From NCBI GenBank assembly GCA_031552735.1, contig JAVBMF010000016.1, positions 1 through 7,769 on the forward strand: a stretch of 7,769 bases of DNA. Direction: 5' to 3'. The position numbers and the translations under genes are program-made. This DNA comes from JAVBUY01 sp031552735. Its GTDB lineage: Bacteria; Bacillota; Clostridia; Christensenellales; Aristaeellaceae. Every line of letters starts with the position of its first letter. The first letter of the stretch is position 1. Positions 1 through 6,322 of the stretch are shown piece after piece. The notes beneath the pieces are model-generated. The model worked only from the letters and a program-made list of their open reading frames with translations, searched no databases and was not told where the DNA came from.

Positions 1-675
1 GACCACTGGCTCGGCACCGACGAGCTGGGGCGCGATTACCTCAGCGAGATCCTGTTCGCCGGGCAGGTGTCGCTCGCGATCGGGCTGTCGGTCGCGCTGC
101 TCGCCACGGTCGTCGGCACCGCGCTCGGGGCGATCGCCGGGTATGTGGGCGGATGGATCGGCGAGCTCATCATGCGCATCACCGACCTGTTCCTCATCGT
201 CCCGGCGATCGCGCTGCTCGCGGTGATCCTGCAGGGACTCGGTCCCTCGCCCACCACGATCGTGTTCGCGCTCACCGCGCTGGGATGGACCTACATCGCC
301 CGCGTCGTGCGAGCCCAGGTGCTGTCGCTGCGGGAGAAGGACTTCATCGACGCGGCGCGCGGCATCGGAGCATCCGGGTTCCGCATCGTCGTCTCGCATC
401 TGCTGCCGAACCTCGCCGGCGTCATCGCCGTCGCGATGAGTCTCGCCGTGGCATCCTCGATCATCGCCGAGTCGACCCTCAGCTTCCTCGGGTTCGGGGT
501 CCAACCGCCGCAGACCAGCTGGGGATCGATGCTCAGTCAGGCGGCCGGCTACGTCGGCACGCCGCAGGTGTACCTGCTGTACTTCCCCGGCCTCTTCATC
601 CTCGTGACCGTGCTGTGCGTCAACTTCATCGGCGACGGACTGCGCGACGCGACCGATCCCACGCAGAGCGGTTGA
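1..675 (+). CDS. dppC: ABC transporter inner-membrane permease, DppC/OppC type (5' end cut off by the window)
   Basis: This is one of the two membrane subunits of a peptide/opine/nickel-family ABC importer. The frame is open from base 1 and gives 224 residues; the family is usually about 280-300, so roughly the first 70 are missing. It opens with the family hallmark LGTDELGRD (residues 4-12), which precedes the transport core. Hydrophobic segments lie at about residues 23-50, 57-80, 84-103, 138-160 and 188-210. The cytoplasmic EAA loop that docks on the ATPases is at about 114-137 (DFIDAARGIGAS, then HLLPN). The C-terminal GDGLRDATDP is also typical. A GTG at 67 lies inside the conserved region and is not the real start. 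It lies 13 bp upstream of the ATPase gene, the usual operon order. Its codon use differs sharply from everything downstream: 17 of 33 leucines are CTC and all 19 isoleucines are ATC. The family call is secure; the substrate and the native origin of this segment are not. Confidence 0.93.
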   Translation, partial: DHWLGTDELGRDYLSEILFAGQVSLAIGLSVALLATVVGTALGAIAGYVGGWIGELIMRITDLFLIVPAIALLAVILQGLGPSPTTIVFALTALGWTYIARVVRAQVLSLREKDFIDAARGIGASGFRIVVSHLLPNLAGVIAVAMSLAVASSIIAESTLSFLGFGVQPPQTSWGSMLSQAAGYVGTPQVYLLYFPGLFILVTVLCVNFIGDGLRDATDPTQSG

Positions 676-680
676 GGAGG
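675..680 (+). promoter_or_regulatory. Ribosome binding site AGGAGG for the dppD-type gene
   Basis: AGGAGG lies 8 nt before the ATG at 689 and shares its first base with the TGA stop of the permease gene. It supports the 689 start. It also sits exactly in the short interval where codon usage changes between the two genes, so it is the likely site of any recombination or assembly join. Confidence 0.8.
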
Positions 681-688
681 TGTGAGAG

Positions 689-1696
689 ATGACGAACCAC
701 GACGCGATTGTGACGGTACGGAACCTGAACGTCAGCTTTTACACCAACGACCGGCGCAACAACGCCATCTGCGATGTGTCGCTGACCGCGCGGCGCGGCA
801 AGACGTTGTGCGTGGTCGGCGAAAGCGGCTGCGGAAAAAGCGTGACCGCTTCGGCGATCATGGGGCTGCTGCCGGAATTATCGCGCATTGAGGGCGGAGA
901 GATCGTCTATCACACGCCCGGGCGGGACATCCGCATCGACACGCTGCCCCGCGAAAGCGCCCAGATGCGACGTCTGCGCGGGCAAGACCTGGCGATGATT
1001 TTTCAGGACCCGATGACCGCGCTGAACCCGGTGTACACCATCGGCTATCAGATCGCGGAAAACCTGCGCAGCCACAACAAAATCAGCAAGGCCGCCGCCC
1101 GCGAGCAGGCCATCCAACTGCTGCGCAACATGGATGTGCCCATCCCCGAGCAGCGGGTCGATGAGTACCCGCATCAGTACTCCGGCGGCATGCGTCAGCG
1201 CGCCATGATTGCCATGGCCATGGCCTGCAATCCCAAGCTGCTTATCGCCGACGAGCCGACCACCGCGCTGGACGTGACGGTGCAGGCGCAGATATTCGAG
1301 CTGATGCGCCACCTAAAGGAGCAGTACGATACCGCCATCTTGCTTATCACGCACGATATGGGTGTGGTGACCGAGCTGGCCGACGATGTGTCGGTTATGT
1401 ACATGGGCTACATTGTCGAAGAGGGCACGGTGGAGGATGTGCTGCGACATCCGGCGCATCCCTACACCCGCGCGCTGCTCCAGTCGATCCCCGTGCTGGG
1501 TCGCGGCAGGCATCAGCAGCTTGAGCCGATCCGCGGCAATACGCCCGACCCATACGACAGACCGCCGGGCTGCCAGTTCGCGCCGCGCTGCGATTACGCC
1601 TGCGAGCGTTGTCAGGATCAGCCTCCGCTGGAGTCGCTGACCGATACGCACGCGGTGCGCTGCTGGCGCTACAAGGAGGTGCAGACCGATGCCTGA
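689..1696 (+). CDS. dppD: Peptide/opine-family ABC transporter ATP-binding protein, DppD/OppD type
   Basis: A cytoplasmic ATPase (335 aa, full length) that powers the importer as a pair with the next gene product. All nucleotide-binding motifs are present: Walker A GESGCGKS at 44-51, Q-loop Q106 in MIFQDPMTALNP, signature YSGGMRQR at 164-171, Walker B LLIADE ending at E189, and H-loop H222. The C-terminal oligopeptide-transporter extension carries Cys295, Cys301, Cys308 and Cys325 (C-x5-C-x6-C plus a distal Cys). In Dpp ATPases of this type that arrangement binds a [4Fe-4S] cluster; Cys305 is an additional cysteine. The start is fixed by AGGAGG at 675-680. The gene overlaps the next by 8 bp, indicating translational coupling. 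Only 1 of 28 leucines is CTC, in contrast to the upstream permease. The substrate cannot be read from the ATPase. The genes that follow suggest a sugar acid such as sialic acid rather than a peptide; the Haemophilus ducreyi SatABCD sialate importer belongs to this family. Confidence 0.95.
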   Translation: MTNHDAIVTVRNLNVSFYTNDRRNNAICDVSLTARRGKTLCVVGESGCGKSVTASAIMGLLPELSRIEGGEIVYHTPGRDIRIDTLPRESAQMRRLRGQDLAMIFQDPMTALNPVYTIGYQIAENLRSHNKISKAAAREQAIQLLRNMDVPIPEQRVDEYPHQYSGGMRQRAMIAMAMACNPKLLIADEPTTALDVTVQAQIFELMRHLKEQYDTAILLITHDMGVVTELADDVSVMYMGYIVEEGTVEDVLRHPAHPYTRALLQSIPVLGRGRHQQLEPIRGNTPDPYDRPPGCQFAPRCDYACERCQDQPPLESLTDTHAVRCWRYKEVQTDA

Positions 1697-2708
1697 GCGA
1701 AAGCCACTGGTTAAGCTGGAACATGTGAAAACCTTCTTCCCGGTGCGCAAGGGCGTGCTGCGCAAGGTGGTGGGGCATGTGCAGGCCGTCAACGACGTCT
1801 CACTGGAAATCTATCGCGGCGAGACGCTGGGGTTGGTCGGCGAGAGCGGCTGCGGCAAAACCACACTGGGCAAGACCATCTTGCAGCTGTATCGCGCGAC
1901 CGGCGGGCAGGTGCTCTACGACTTTGACGGGGAATACCGCGACCTGGCCGAGCTGGACGCCAAGGCGATGGACGACGCACGCCAGCGCATGCAGATTGTG
2001 TTTCAGGACCCCTATTCGTCGCTCAATCCGGCGTTCACCATCTTTGGCTCGCTGCAAGACCCGCTCAAACGCTTTGGCGTGCGCCGCCGTGCCGACCGCC
2101 GCAAGGTCATCGGCGATCTGCTGGAGGCGGTCAACATGCGCCCGGACGCCATGGATCGCTACCCGCATGAGTTTTCCGGCGGACAGCGCCAGCGCATCGG
2201 CATTGCGCGCGCGCTGTCGGTGAGCCCCGAGCTGGTGGTGTGTGACGAGGCGGTCAGCGCGCTGGATGTGTCCATCCAAGCACAGGTGCTCAAGCTGCTG
2301 ATGCAGCTCAAGCAGGAGCGCAACCTCACCTATGTGTTCATCACCCACGATTTGAGTGTGGTGGAATACATCTCCGACCGCATCGCGGTGATGTATCTGG
2401 GGCGCATTGTCGAGCTGGCCGACGCCGAGGACCTGTACAAGCGCGCAGTGCATCCCTACACGCAGGCGCTGCTGTCGGCCATCCCGGTGGCCGATCTGGA
2501 TCGCAAATCCAAGCGCACCGTGCTGTCAGGCGATGTGCCCAGCCCAGTCAATCCGCCGTCCGGCTGCCCGTTCCACCCGCGCTGCCCGAAATGCACCGAC
2601 CGCTGCAAGACCGAGGTCCCGGCTCTGGTACACTATGCCATCAATGGCAAGCCGCATTTTGCCGCCTGCCATCTGGTGCACGATCAATATGAAACGATGG
2701 AGGAATAA
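1689..2708 (+). CDS. dppF: Peptide/opine-family ABC transporter ATP-binding protein, DppF/OppF type
   Basis: The second ATPase of the importer (339 aa, full length). Motifs: Walker A GESGCGKT at 51-58, Q-loop Q106 in VFQDPYSSLNP, signature FSGGQRQR at 162-169, Walker B LVVCDE ending at E187, and H-loop H220. The N-terminal lead-in with FFPVRKGVLRKVVGHVQAVN (residues 16-35) is characteristic of the OppF/DppF branch. The C-terminal extension has Cys293, Cys299, Cys306 and Cys327, the same C-x5-C-x6-C plus distal Cys arrangement as its partner. The ATG at 1689 is preceded 8 nt earlier by AAGGAGGT (1673-1680) and lies inside the end of the upstream gene. The lyase gene follows after 4 bp, so transporter and catabolic enzymes are very probably on one transcript. 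Codon use matches the genes downstream of it. Confidence 0.95.
   Translation: MPERKPLVKLEHVKTFFPVRKGVLRKVVGHVQAVNDVSLEIYRGETLGLVGESGCGKTTLGKTILQLYRATGGQVLYDFDGEYRDLAELDAKAMDDARQRMQIVFQDPYSSLNPAFTIFGSLQDPLKRFGVRRRADRRKVIGDLLEAVNMRPDAMDRYPHEFSGGQRQRIGIARALSVSPELVVCDEAVSALDVSIQAQVLKLLMQLKQERNLTYVFITHDLSVVEYISDRIAVMYLGRIVELADAEDLYKRAVHPYTQALLSAIPVADLDRKSKRTVLSGDVPSPVNPPSGCPFHPRCPKCTDRCKTEVPALVHYAINGKPHFAACHLVHDQYETMEE
2699..2703 (+). promoter_or_regulatory. Ribosome binding site GGAGG that fixes the lyase start
   Basis: GGAGG lies in the last codons of the dppF-type gene, 9 nt before the ATG at 2713. The reading frame of the lyase stays open upstream to about 2407, but that part runs through dppF codons in another frame and has no family resemblance. 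This site and the position of conserved N-terminal residues decide for 2713. Confidence 0.75.
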
Positions 2709-2712
2709 ACAC

Positions 2713-3639
2713 ATGTCACATTTTCCGCTCAAGGCCATTCGTGGCGTCATCCCGGCGACGCTGACCCCGTTCGATCCGCAGGAGAACTTTGATCCCGAAC
2801 GCATGCGCGCGCTGACCCGCCACCTGATGCAGTATGACATCGGCGGTCTGTACCTGACCGGCAGCACCGGCGAGGGCTTCATGATGTCCGCCGAGGAGCG
2901 CATGGCGGCGGTGGAGGCCGTGCTGGCCGAAACGCAGGGCAAAGTGCCGGTGATCGTGCACGTGGGCGCCATCAGCACCCGCCAGAGTGAGCAGCTCGCC
3001 CGGCATGCGGCGCAGGCTGGCGCGGACGCCATTTCGTCGGTGCCGCCGATCTATTGGAAGTTTACCGACGATGGCATAGCTGGGTACTACGCCGATCTGG
3101 TGCAGGCGTCCGGTCTGCCGATGATCGTCTACAACATCGCGCTGGCGGGGCTGGTCAGCTTTGACATGGTCAAGCGTCTGGGCGGCATCGACGGCGTGGA
3201 GGGCATCAAGTACACCGCCAGTACGCACTACGACATGTTCCGCATCAAGGAATGCCTGGGCAACGACTTCATGGTGTATTCCGGCAGCGACGAGATGGCG
3301 ATGAGCGGCCTGGCGTTCGATTCCGACGGTCTGATCGGTTCGACCTATAACGTGATCGGCGATGTGTTTGTGAAGCTATACAAGGCGTTTGAGGCGGGCA
3401 AGCTGGATGAACTGCGTCAGGCGCAGCACGCCGCCAACCGCTTGATTTTCGCCTTCCTCAAGTACGACCTGATGCCGGTGCTCAAGCTGGCACTGTCCTT
3501 CATGGGCGTGGACGCGGGCATCAGCCGCCGTCCGTTCACCCAATACACGCCGGAGCAGGCGGCGGCGATTCGCGCCGATCTGGCCAAGTTGAAGGCGGAG
3601 TTCCCCGGCATGGACATCGACCTGCTCAAGAAGCTGTAA
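2713..3639 (+). CDS. nanA: N-acetylneuraminate lyase-type aldolase (DHDPS/NAL family)
   Basis: A class I aldolase (308 aa) with a TIM-barrel fold. NanA splits N-acetylneuraminate into N-acetylmannosamine and pyruvate. Seen: the carboxylate-binding GSTGE at 50-54, catalytic Tyr140 in VYNIALAG, the Schiff-base Lys166 in GIKYT, and GSTYN at 209-213 following YSGSDEM (189-195). The combination of SGSDE with GSTYN resembles E. coli NanA (NGYDE, then GSTYN) and is not typical of dihydrodipicolinate synthase or of KDG aldolases. RRPF near the C-terminus corresponds to the CRKPF of NanA. The length fits the family (about 290-310). The start is set by GGAGG at 2699-2703. Neighbours fit a sialate route: a ROK kinase that could act on the ManNAc product and a Gfo/Idh/MocA oxidoreductase of the fold used by 2,7-anhydro-Neu5Ac oxidoreductases. 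Another 2-keto-3-deoxy acid sugar remains possible, because residues beyond the pyruvate site vary and NanE is not in view. Confidence 0.8.
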   Translation: MSHFPLKAIRGVIPATLTPFDPQENFDPERMRALTRHLMQYDIGGLYLTGSTGEGFMMSAEERMAAVEAVLAETQGKVPVIVHVGAISTRQSEQLARHAAQAGADAISSVPPIYWKFTDDGIAGYYADLVQASGLPMIVYNIALAGLVSFDMVKRLGGIDGVEGIKYTASTHYDMFRIKECLGNDFMVYSGSDEMAMSGLAFDSDGLIGSTYNVIGDVFVKLYKAFEAGKLDELRQAQHAANRLIFAFLKYDLMPVLKLALSFMGVDAGISRRPFTQYTPEQAAAIRADLAKLKAEFPGMDIDLLKKL

Positions 3640-3650
3640 ACGGAGGCACC

Positions 3651-5297
3651 ATGACAACCGATATCGTGGTCATCGGCGGTGGGTTGGCGGCGCTGCGCGC
3701 GGGCATGACTGCCGCGCGTAGCGGCATGCAGGTATTGCTGCTGCTCAAGGATCGGCTGTGCACCGGGTCCAGCTTTTACCCGATGATGGACATGGTGGCT
3801 TGCCAATGCGCCGATGGCACGCCGGAAGGCGACGCGCGCTTTCTGCGCGAGATATTGGATACCTCGCTGGGCATGGGCGACGAGCAAATGAACCGCCTGT
3901 ACATCCAGCGCATCCCCGAGGCGGTGCGCCGCATGCCGGAGCTGGGTATCCATCCGCGCCTGACCGACCCCAAACCGGCCTGCTTCGCGCAGACCGCGCG
4001 GCCAACGTATTGCTGGTCGGGCTGGGAAAGCATCCGGCGCGACGCGCGCGCGCTGTTCGCCGCGCATCCGAATGTGACGCTGTGGGAGCACGCCTTCGCG
4101 GTGGATCTGGTGGTGCGCGACAGGCGTGTGATCGGCGTCACCGCATCTACCCCGGACGGGCTGGAGACCATCGCGTGCCGCAGCGTGGTGCTGGCGACCG
4201 GCGGCTTTGGCGATTTGTTCGAGCACAGCCTCAACACGCCGGATGTCAGCGGCGATGGGCAGGTGCTGGCGCTTCGGGCAGGTGCGAAGCTGATCAATCT
4301 GGAGTTCTTGCAGTTCATCCCCGGTTTTCTGTCGCCCGCGTACAAAACGGTGTTTCGCGAGCCCGCGCTGCCCTATGCGCGCCGCATGACAGACGACGCG
4401 GGCAATGACCTGCTGGCGCGCTATCTGCCTAGCGAGGCGGATCGACAGGAATGTCTGCGCCTGCGCAGCACGCATGGGCCGTTCACCAGCCGCAGTCTGG
4501 CCAAGTGGTTCGACATCGCGATGATGGAAGAGATATTGCGCGGCGATACGGTGCGCGGATTTCGCTTGCAATACGAGCCGGAAATTCTTGACGTGCAATT
4601 TACCTTCGTCACCGAGTACGTGCGCTGGCTGCGCGAGCAAAAGCATGTCGATATCGTGCGCGATGAGATTCGCATCGCGCCGTTCTATCACGCGGCAAAC
4701 GGCGGCGTGAAGATCGACGCCCAGTGCCAAACCGGTGTGGCGGGGCTGTTTGCCTGTGGCGAGGTCACCGGCGGCATCCATGGCGCGGACCGGCAGGGCG
4801 GCAATTCGACCGGCAGTTGTCTGGTCTTTGGCGACATCGCCGGGGACAGCGCGGCGCGCTACGCCATGGGCTGCGAGCAGGTGATTCCCACCGCTGCGGA
4901 AACCGAGGCGTCGCTACTCGCGCATTACGCGGACGGATCGTCCCGCCATACGCCGCAGGACATCCTGCCCGCGCTGCGCCGCCTGATGTGGCGCACCGCC
5001 AACGTGGTGCGCGAGGAGGGCGCGCTTGCCGCCGCCAGCGAAACCCTGGCGCAGTGGCAGCAGGGATATGCGCCGCTGCCGCTGCTGCGCGATCCGCGTG
5101 CTTGCCGCGAGGCCGTGAAGGCGGCCAACTTCCTGACGCTGGGGCAGGCGCTGCTGGGCGCGATGCGCGCGCGGCGCGAGAGCCGTGGCAGCCACTACCG
5201 CAAGGATTACCCGGAGATTTCCCCGGCATTTGCGTATCGACTGGAAACCGACTGGCACGACGGCATGTCGCGCCTGTGCACAGAGGCCGACGTATGA
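3651..5297 (+). CDS. FAD-dependent oxidoreductase, fumarate reductase/L-aspartate oxidase superfamily with atypical active site
   Basis: A soluble flavoprotein (548 aa) with no signal peptide or membrane segment. FAD binding: GGGLAALRAG at 9-18, ATGGFGDLF at 182-190, and FACGEVTGGIHGADRQGGNS at 367-386. The C-terminal helical domain ends with RRESRGSHYRKDYP (508-521), as in SdhA, FrdA and NadB. By position, catalytic-type residues Arg281, His347 (FYHAANGG) and Arg381 are kept. The substrate-site His of the QFHPT motif is replaced by Ile223 (QFIPG). The usual segment after the first strand (AQGG or the His that holds FAD covalently) is replaced by CTGSSFYPMMDM (37-48), so FAD is probably non-covalent. 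The substrate is therefore unlikely to be fumarate, succinate or aspartate. The ATG at 3651 follows GGAGG (3642-3646) with a short 4-nt gap; the gene lies 11 bp after the lyase and overlaps the next by 4 bp. A role in oxidising or reducing a sugar-acid intermediate is inference only. Confidence 0.85.
   Translation: MTTDIVVIGGGLAALRAGMTAARSGMQVLLLLKDRLCTGSSFYPMMDMVACQCADGTPEGDARFLREILDTSLGMGDEQMNRLYIQRIPEAVRRMPELGIHPRLTDPKPACFAQTARPTYCWSGWESIRRDARALFAAHPNVTLWEHAFAVDLVVRDRRVIGVTASTPDGLETIACRSVVLATGGFGDLFEHSLNTPDVSGDGQVLALRAGAKLINLEFLQFIPGFLSPAYKTVFREPALPYARRMTDDAGNDLLARYLPSEADRQECLRLRSTHGPFTSRSLAKWFDIAMMEEILRGDTVRGFRLQYEPEILDVQFTFVTEYVRWLREQKHVDIVRDEIRIAPFYHAANGGVKIDAQCQTGVAGLFACGEVTGGIHGADRQGGNSTGSCLVFGDIAGDSAARYAMGCEQVIPTAAETEASLLAHYADGSSRHTPQDILPALRRLMWRTANVVREEGALAAASETLAQWQQGYAPLPLLRDPRACREAVKAANFLTLGQALLGAMRARRESRGSHYRKDYPEISPAFAYRLETDWHDGMSRLCTEADV
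5282..5286 (+). promoter_or_regulatory. Weak ribosome binding site AGAGG ahead of the Gfo/Idh/MocA gene
   Basis: Two in-frame ATG codons, at 5294 and 5297, follow AGAGG by 7 and 10 nt. This is the weakest ribosome site in the cluster. The ATGA overlap with the preceding stop codon suggests that translation re-initiates from the flavoprotein gene, giving coupled output of the two enzymes. Position 5294 is preferred; the alternative shortens the protein by one residue only. Confidence 0.5.
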
Positions 5298-6301
5298 TGC
5301 GCGTCGGCGTGATCGGTACCGGCAAAATTGCCGGGGAAAACCTGCCCGCGCTGCTGCGTACCGGGCGGGCGCGCATCGCCGCGCTGTGCAACCGCACGCC
5401 GGAAAAGGCCGACGCGCTGGCACAGCAGCTGCATTTGGAAGCGCCGGTGTATGCGGACTGGCGCGACATGCTGCGCAAAGAAACGCTGGACGCGGTGCTG
5501 ATCCAGACCCCGCACGGGCAGCATGCCGAGCAGGCAGTGGCTTGCGCGCAGCGTGGGCTGCATCTGCTGATCGAAAAACCGCTGGCCAGCACCGCCGCCG
5601 AGGGCGAAACCATTCTGGCGGCTTGCGCACAGTACGGCGTGCGCGCCGCCGTGTGCCACACGCAGCGGTATCTGCCGCCGATCATGGCGCTGCGCGATTT
5701 TTTGCGCAGCCCGGCGCGCGATGCGCTGGGGGCATTGAAGCACATCGAGGACACGCTGTCCTTTCATTACTTTCATGATCGCCGCCCGGGCTGGTATTTT
5801 GACCCCGCGCAGGCGGGCGGCGGGCTGCTGCTGACGCATGGCGCGCACCAGATCGACCGCGTGCACCTGCTGATGGGATGCGAGACGCAATCGGTGTGCG
5901 CCCGCGTGGAGCGTGACGCGCTCGGCGGACGCATTGACCGCGGCTATCAGTTGCTGGGTGTGGCTGGGCAGGTCGGCTACACGGTGTCCTGCGGCGGATA
6001 CGAGCTGCCGCACACCAGCGCCCTGCGCCTGACATTTGAATACGGCGCGGCGTGTGTGTCGCTGTTTGCCAACGGCATCGAAGGCGTGGGCACGTGGGTG
6101 GGTGTGGGGGAGGGCGCGTTTGCGCCGCTGACCATGCCGTATGCCGACGCGGATACCTATGTGCGCCAGTTTTCCGCGATGCTGGACGCGCTGGAAGGCA
6201 AGCCGAGCGACGCGCCGACGTTGGCCGAGGCGCAAGCGGTGATGCGCGTGCTGGATGCCGCAGTACAATCGGCGGATACGGGCGCGGCGCAATCGGTGTA
6301 G
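5294..6301 (+). CDS. Gfo/Idh/MocA-family NAD(P)-dependent oxidoreductase
   Basis: A 335-aa two-domain dehydrogenase of the type that oxidises or reduces sugar and inositol ring carbons. The N-terminal Rossmann fold has GTGKIA at 8-13 and the family EKP at 94-96, with Lys95 as the expected catalytic lysine. The C-terminal domain begins after about residue 125 and contains GGGLLLTHGAHQID (175-188), with His185 and Asp188 at the usual catalytic positions. The common Asp of GGGxLxDxGxH is Thr181 here. The open frame continues upstream through the flavoprotein gene, but that part is an out-of-frame shadow; the protein begins at the ATGA overlap (5294-5297). Its setting beside a NanA-type lyase and a ROK kinase makes a 2,7-anhydro-Neu5Ac oxidoreductase (NanOx/YjhC-like) the leading guess. 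Family membership alone cannot settle the substrate, and other sugar or N-acetyl-sugar acid substrates are open. Confidence 0.88.
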   Translation: MMRVGVIGTGKIAGENLPALLRTGRARIAALCNRTPEKADALAQQLHLEAPVYADWRDMLRKETLDAVLIQTPHGQHAEQAVACAQRGLHLLIEKPLASTAAEGETILAACAQYGVRAAVCHTQRYLPPIMALRDFLRSPARDALGALKHIEDTLSFHYFHDRRPGWYFDPAQAGGGLLLTHGAHQIDRVHLLMGCETQSVCARVERDALGGRIDRGYQLLGVAGQVGYTVSCGGYELPHTSALRLTFEYGAACVSLFANGIEGVGTWVGVGEGAFAPLTMPYADADTYVRQFSAMLDALEGKPSDAPTLAEAQAVMRVLDAAVQSADTGAAQSV

Positions 6302-6322
6302 GCGCGTAAGGAGGAGTGCGGC

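Noticed and set aside
2407..3639. Extended 410-aa version of the lyase
   Set aside because: The first part is an out-of-frame reading of dppF. The ATG at 2713 has a GGAGG 9 nt before it and gives the normal family length.
3417..4781. Long open frame of 454 codons on the minus strand across the lyase and flavoprotein genes
   Set aside because: It lies opposite two well-supported genes, its protein is rich in Arg, Ala and His as expected of a GC-rich antisense frame, and no family motif or ribosome site is seen.
4724..6301. Apparent 525-aa fusion with an extra N-terminal domain on the Gfo/Idh/MocA enzyme
   Set aside because: The upstream part reads the flavoprotein gene in the wrong frame. 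The Rossmann motif GTGKIA begins eight residues after the ATG at 5294, as expected of an intact N-terminus.
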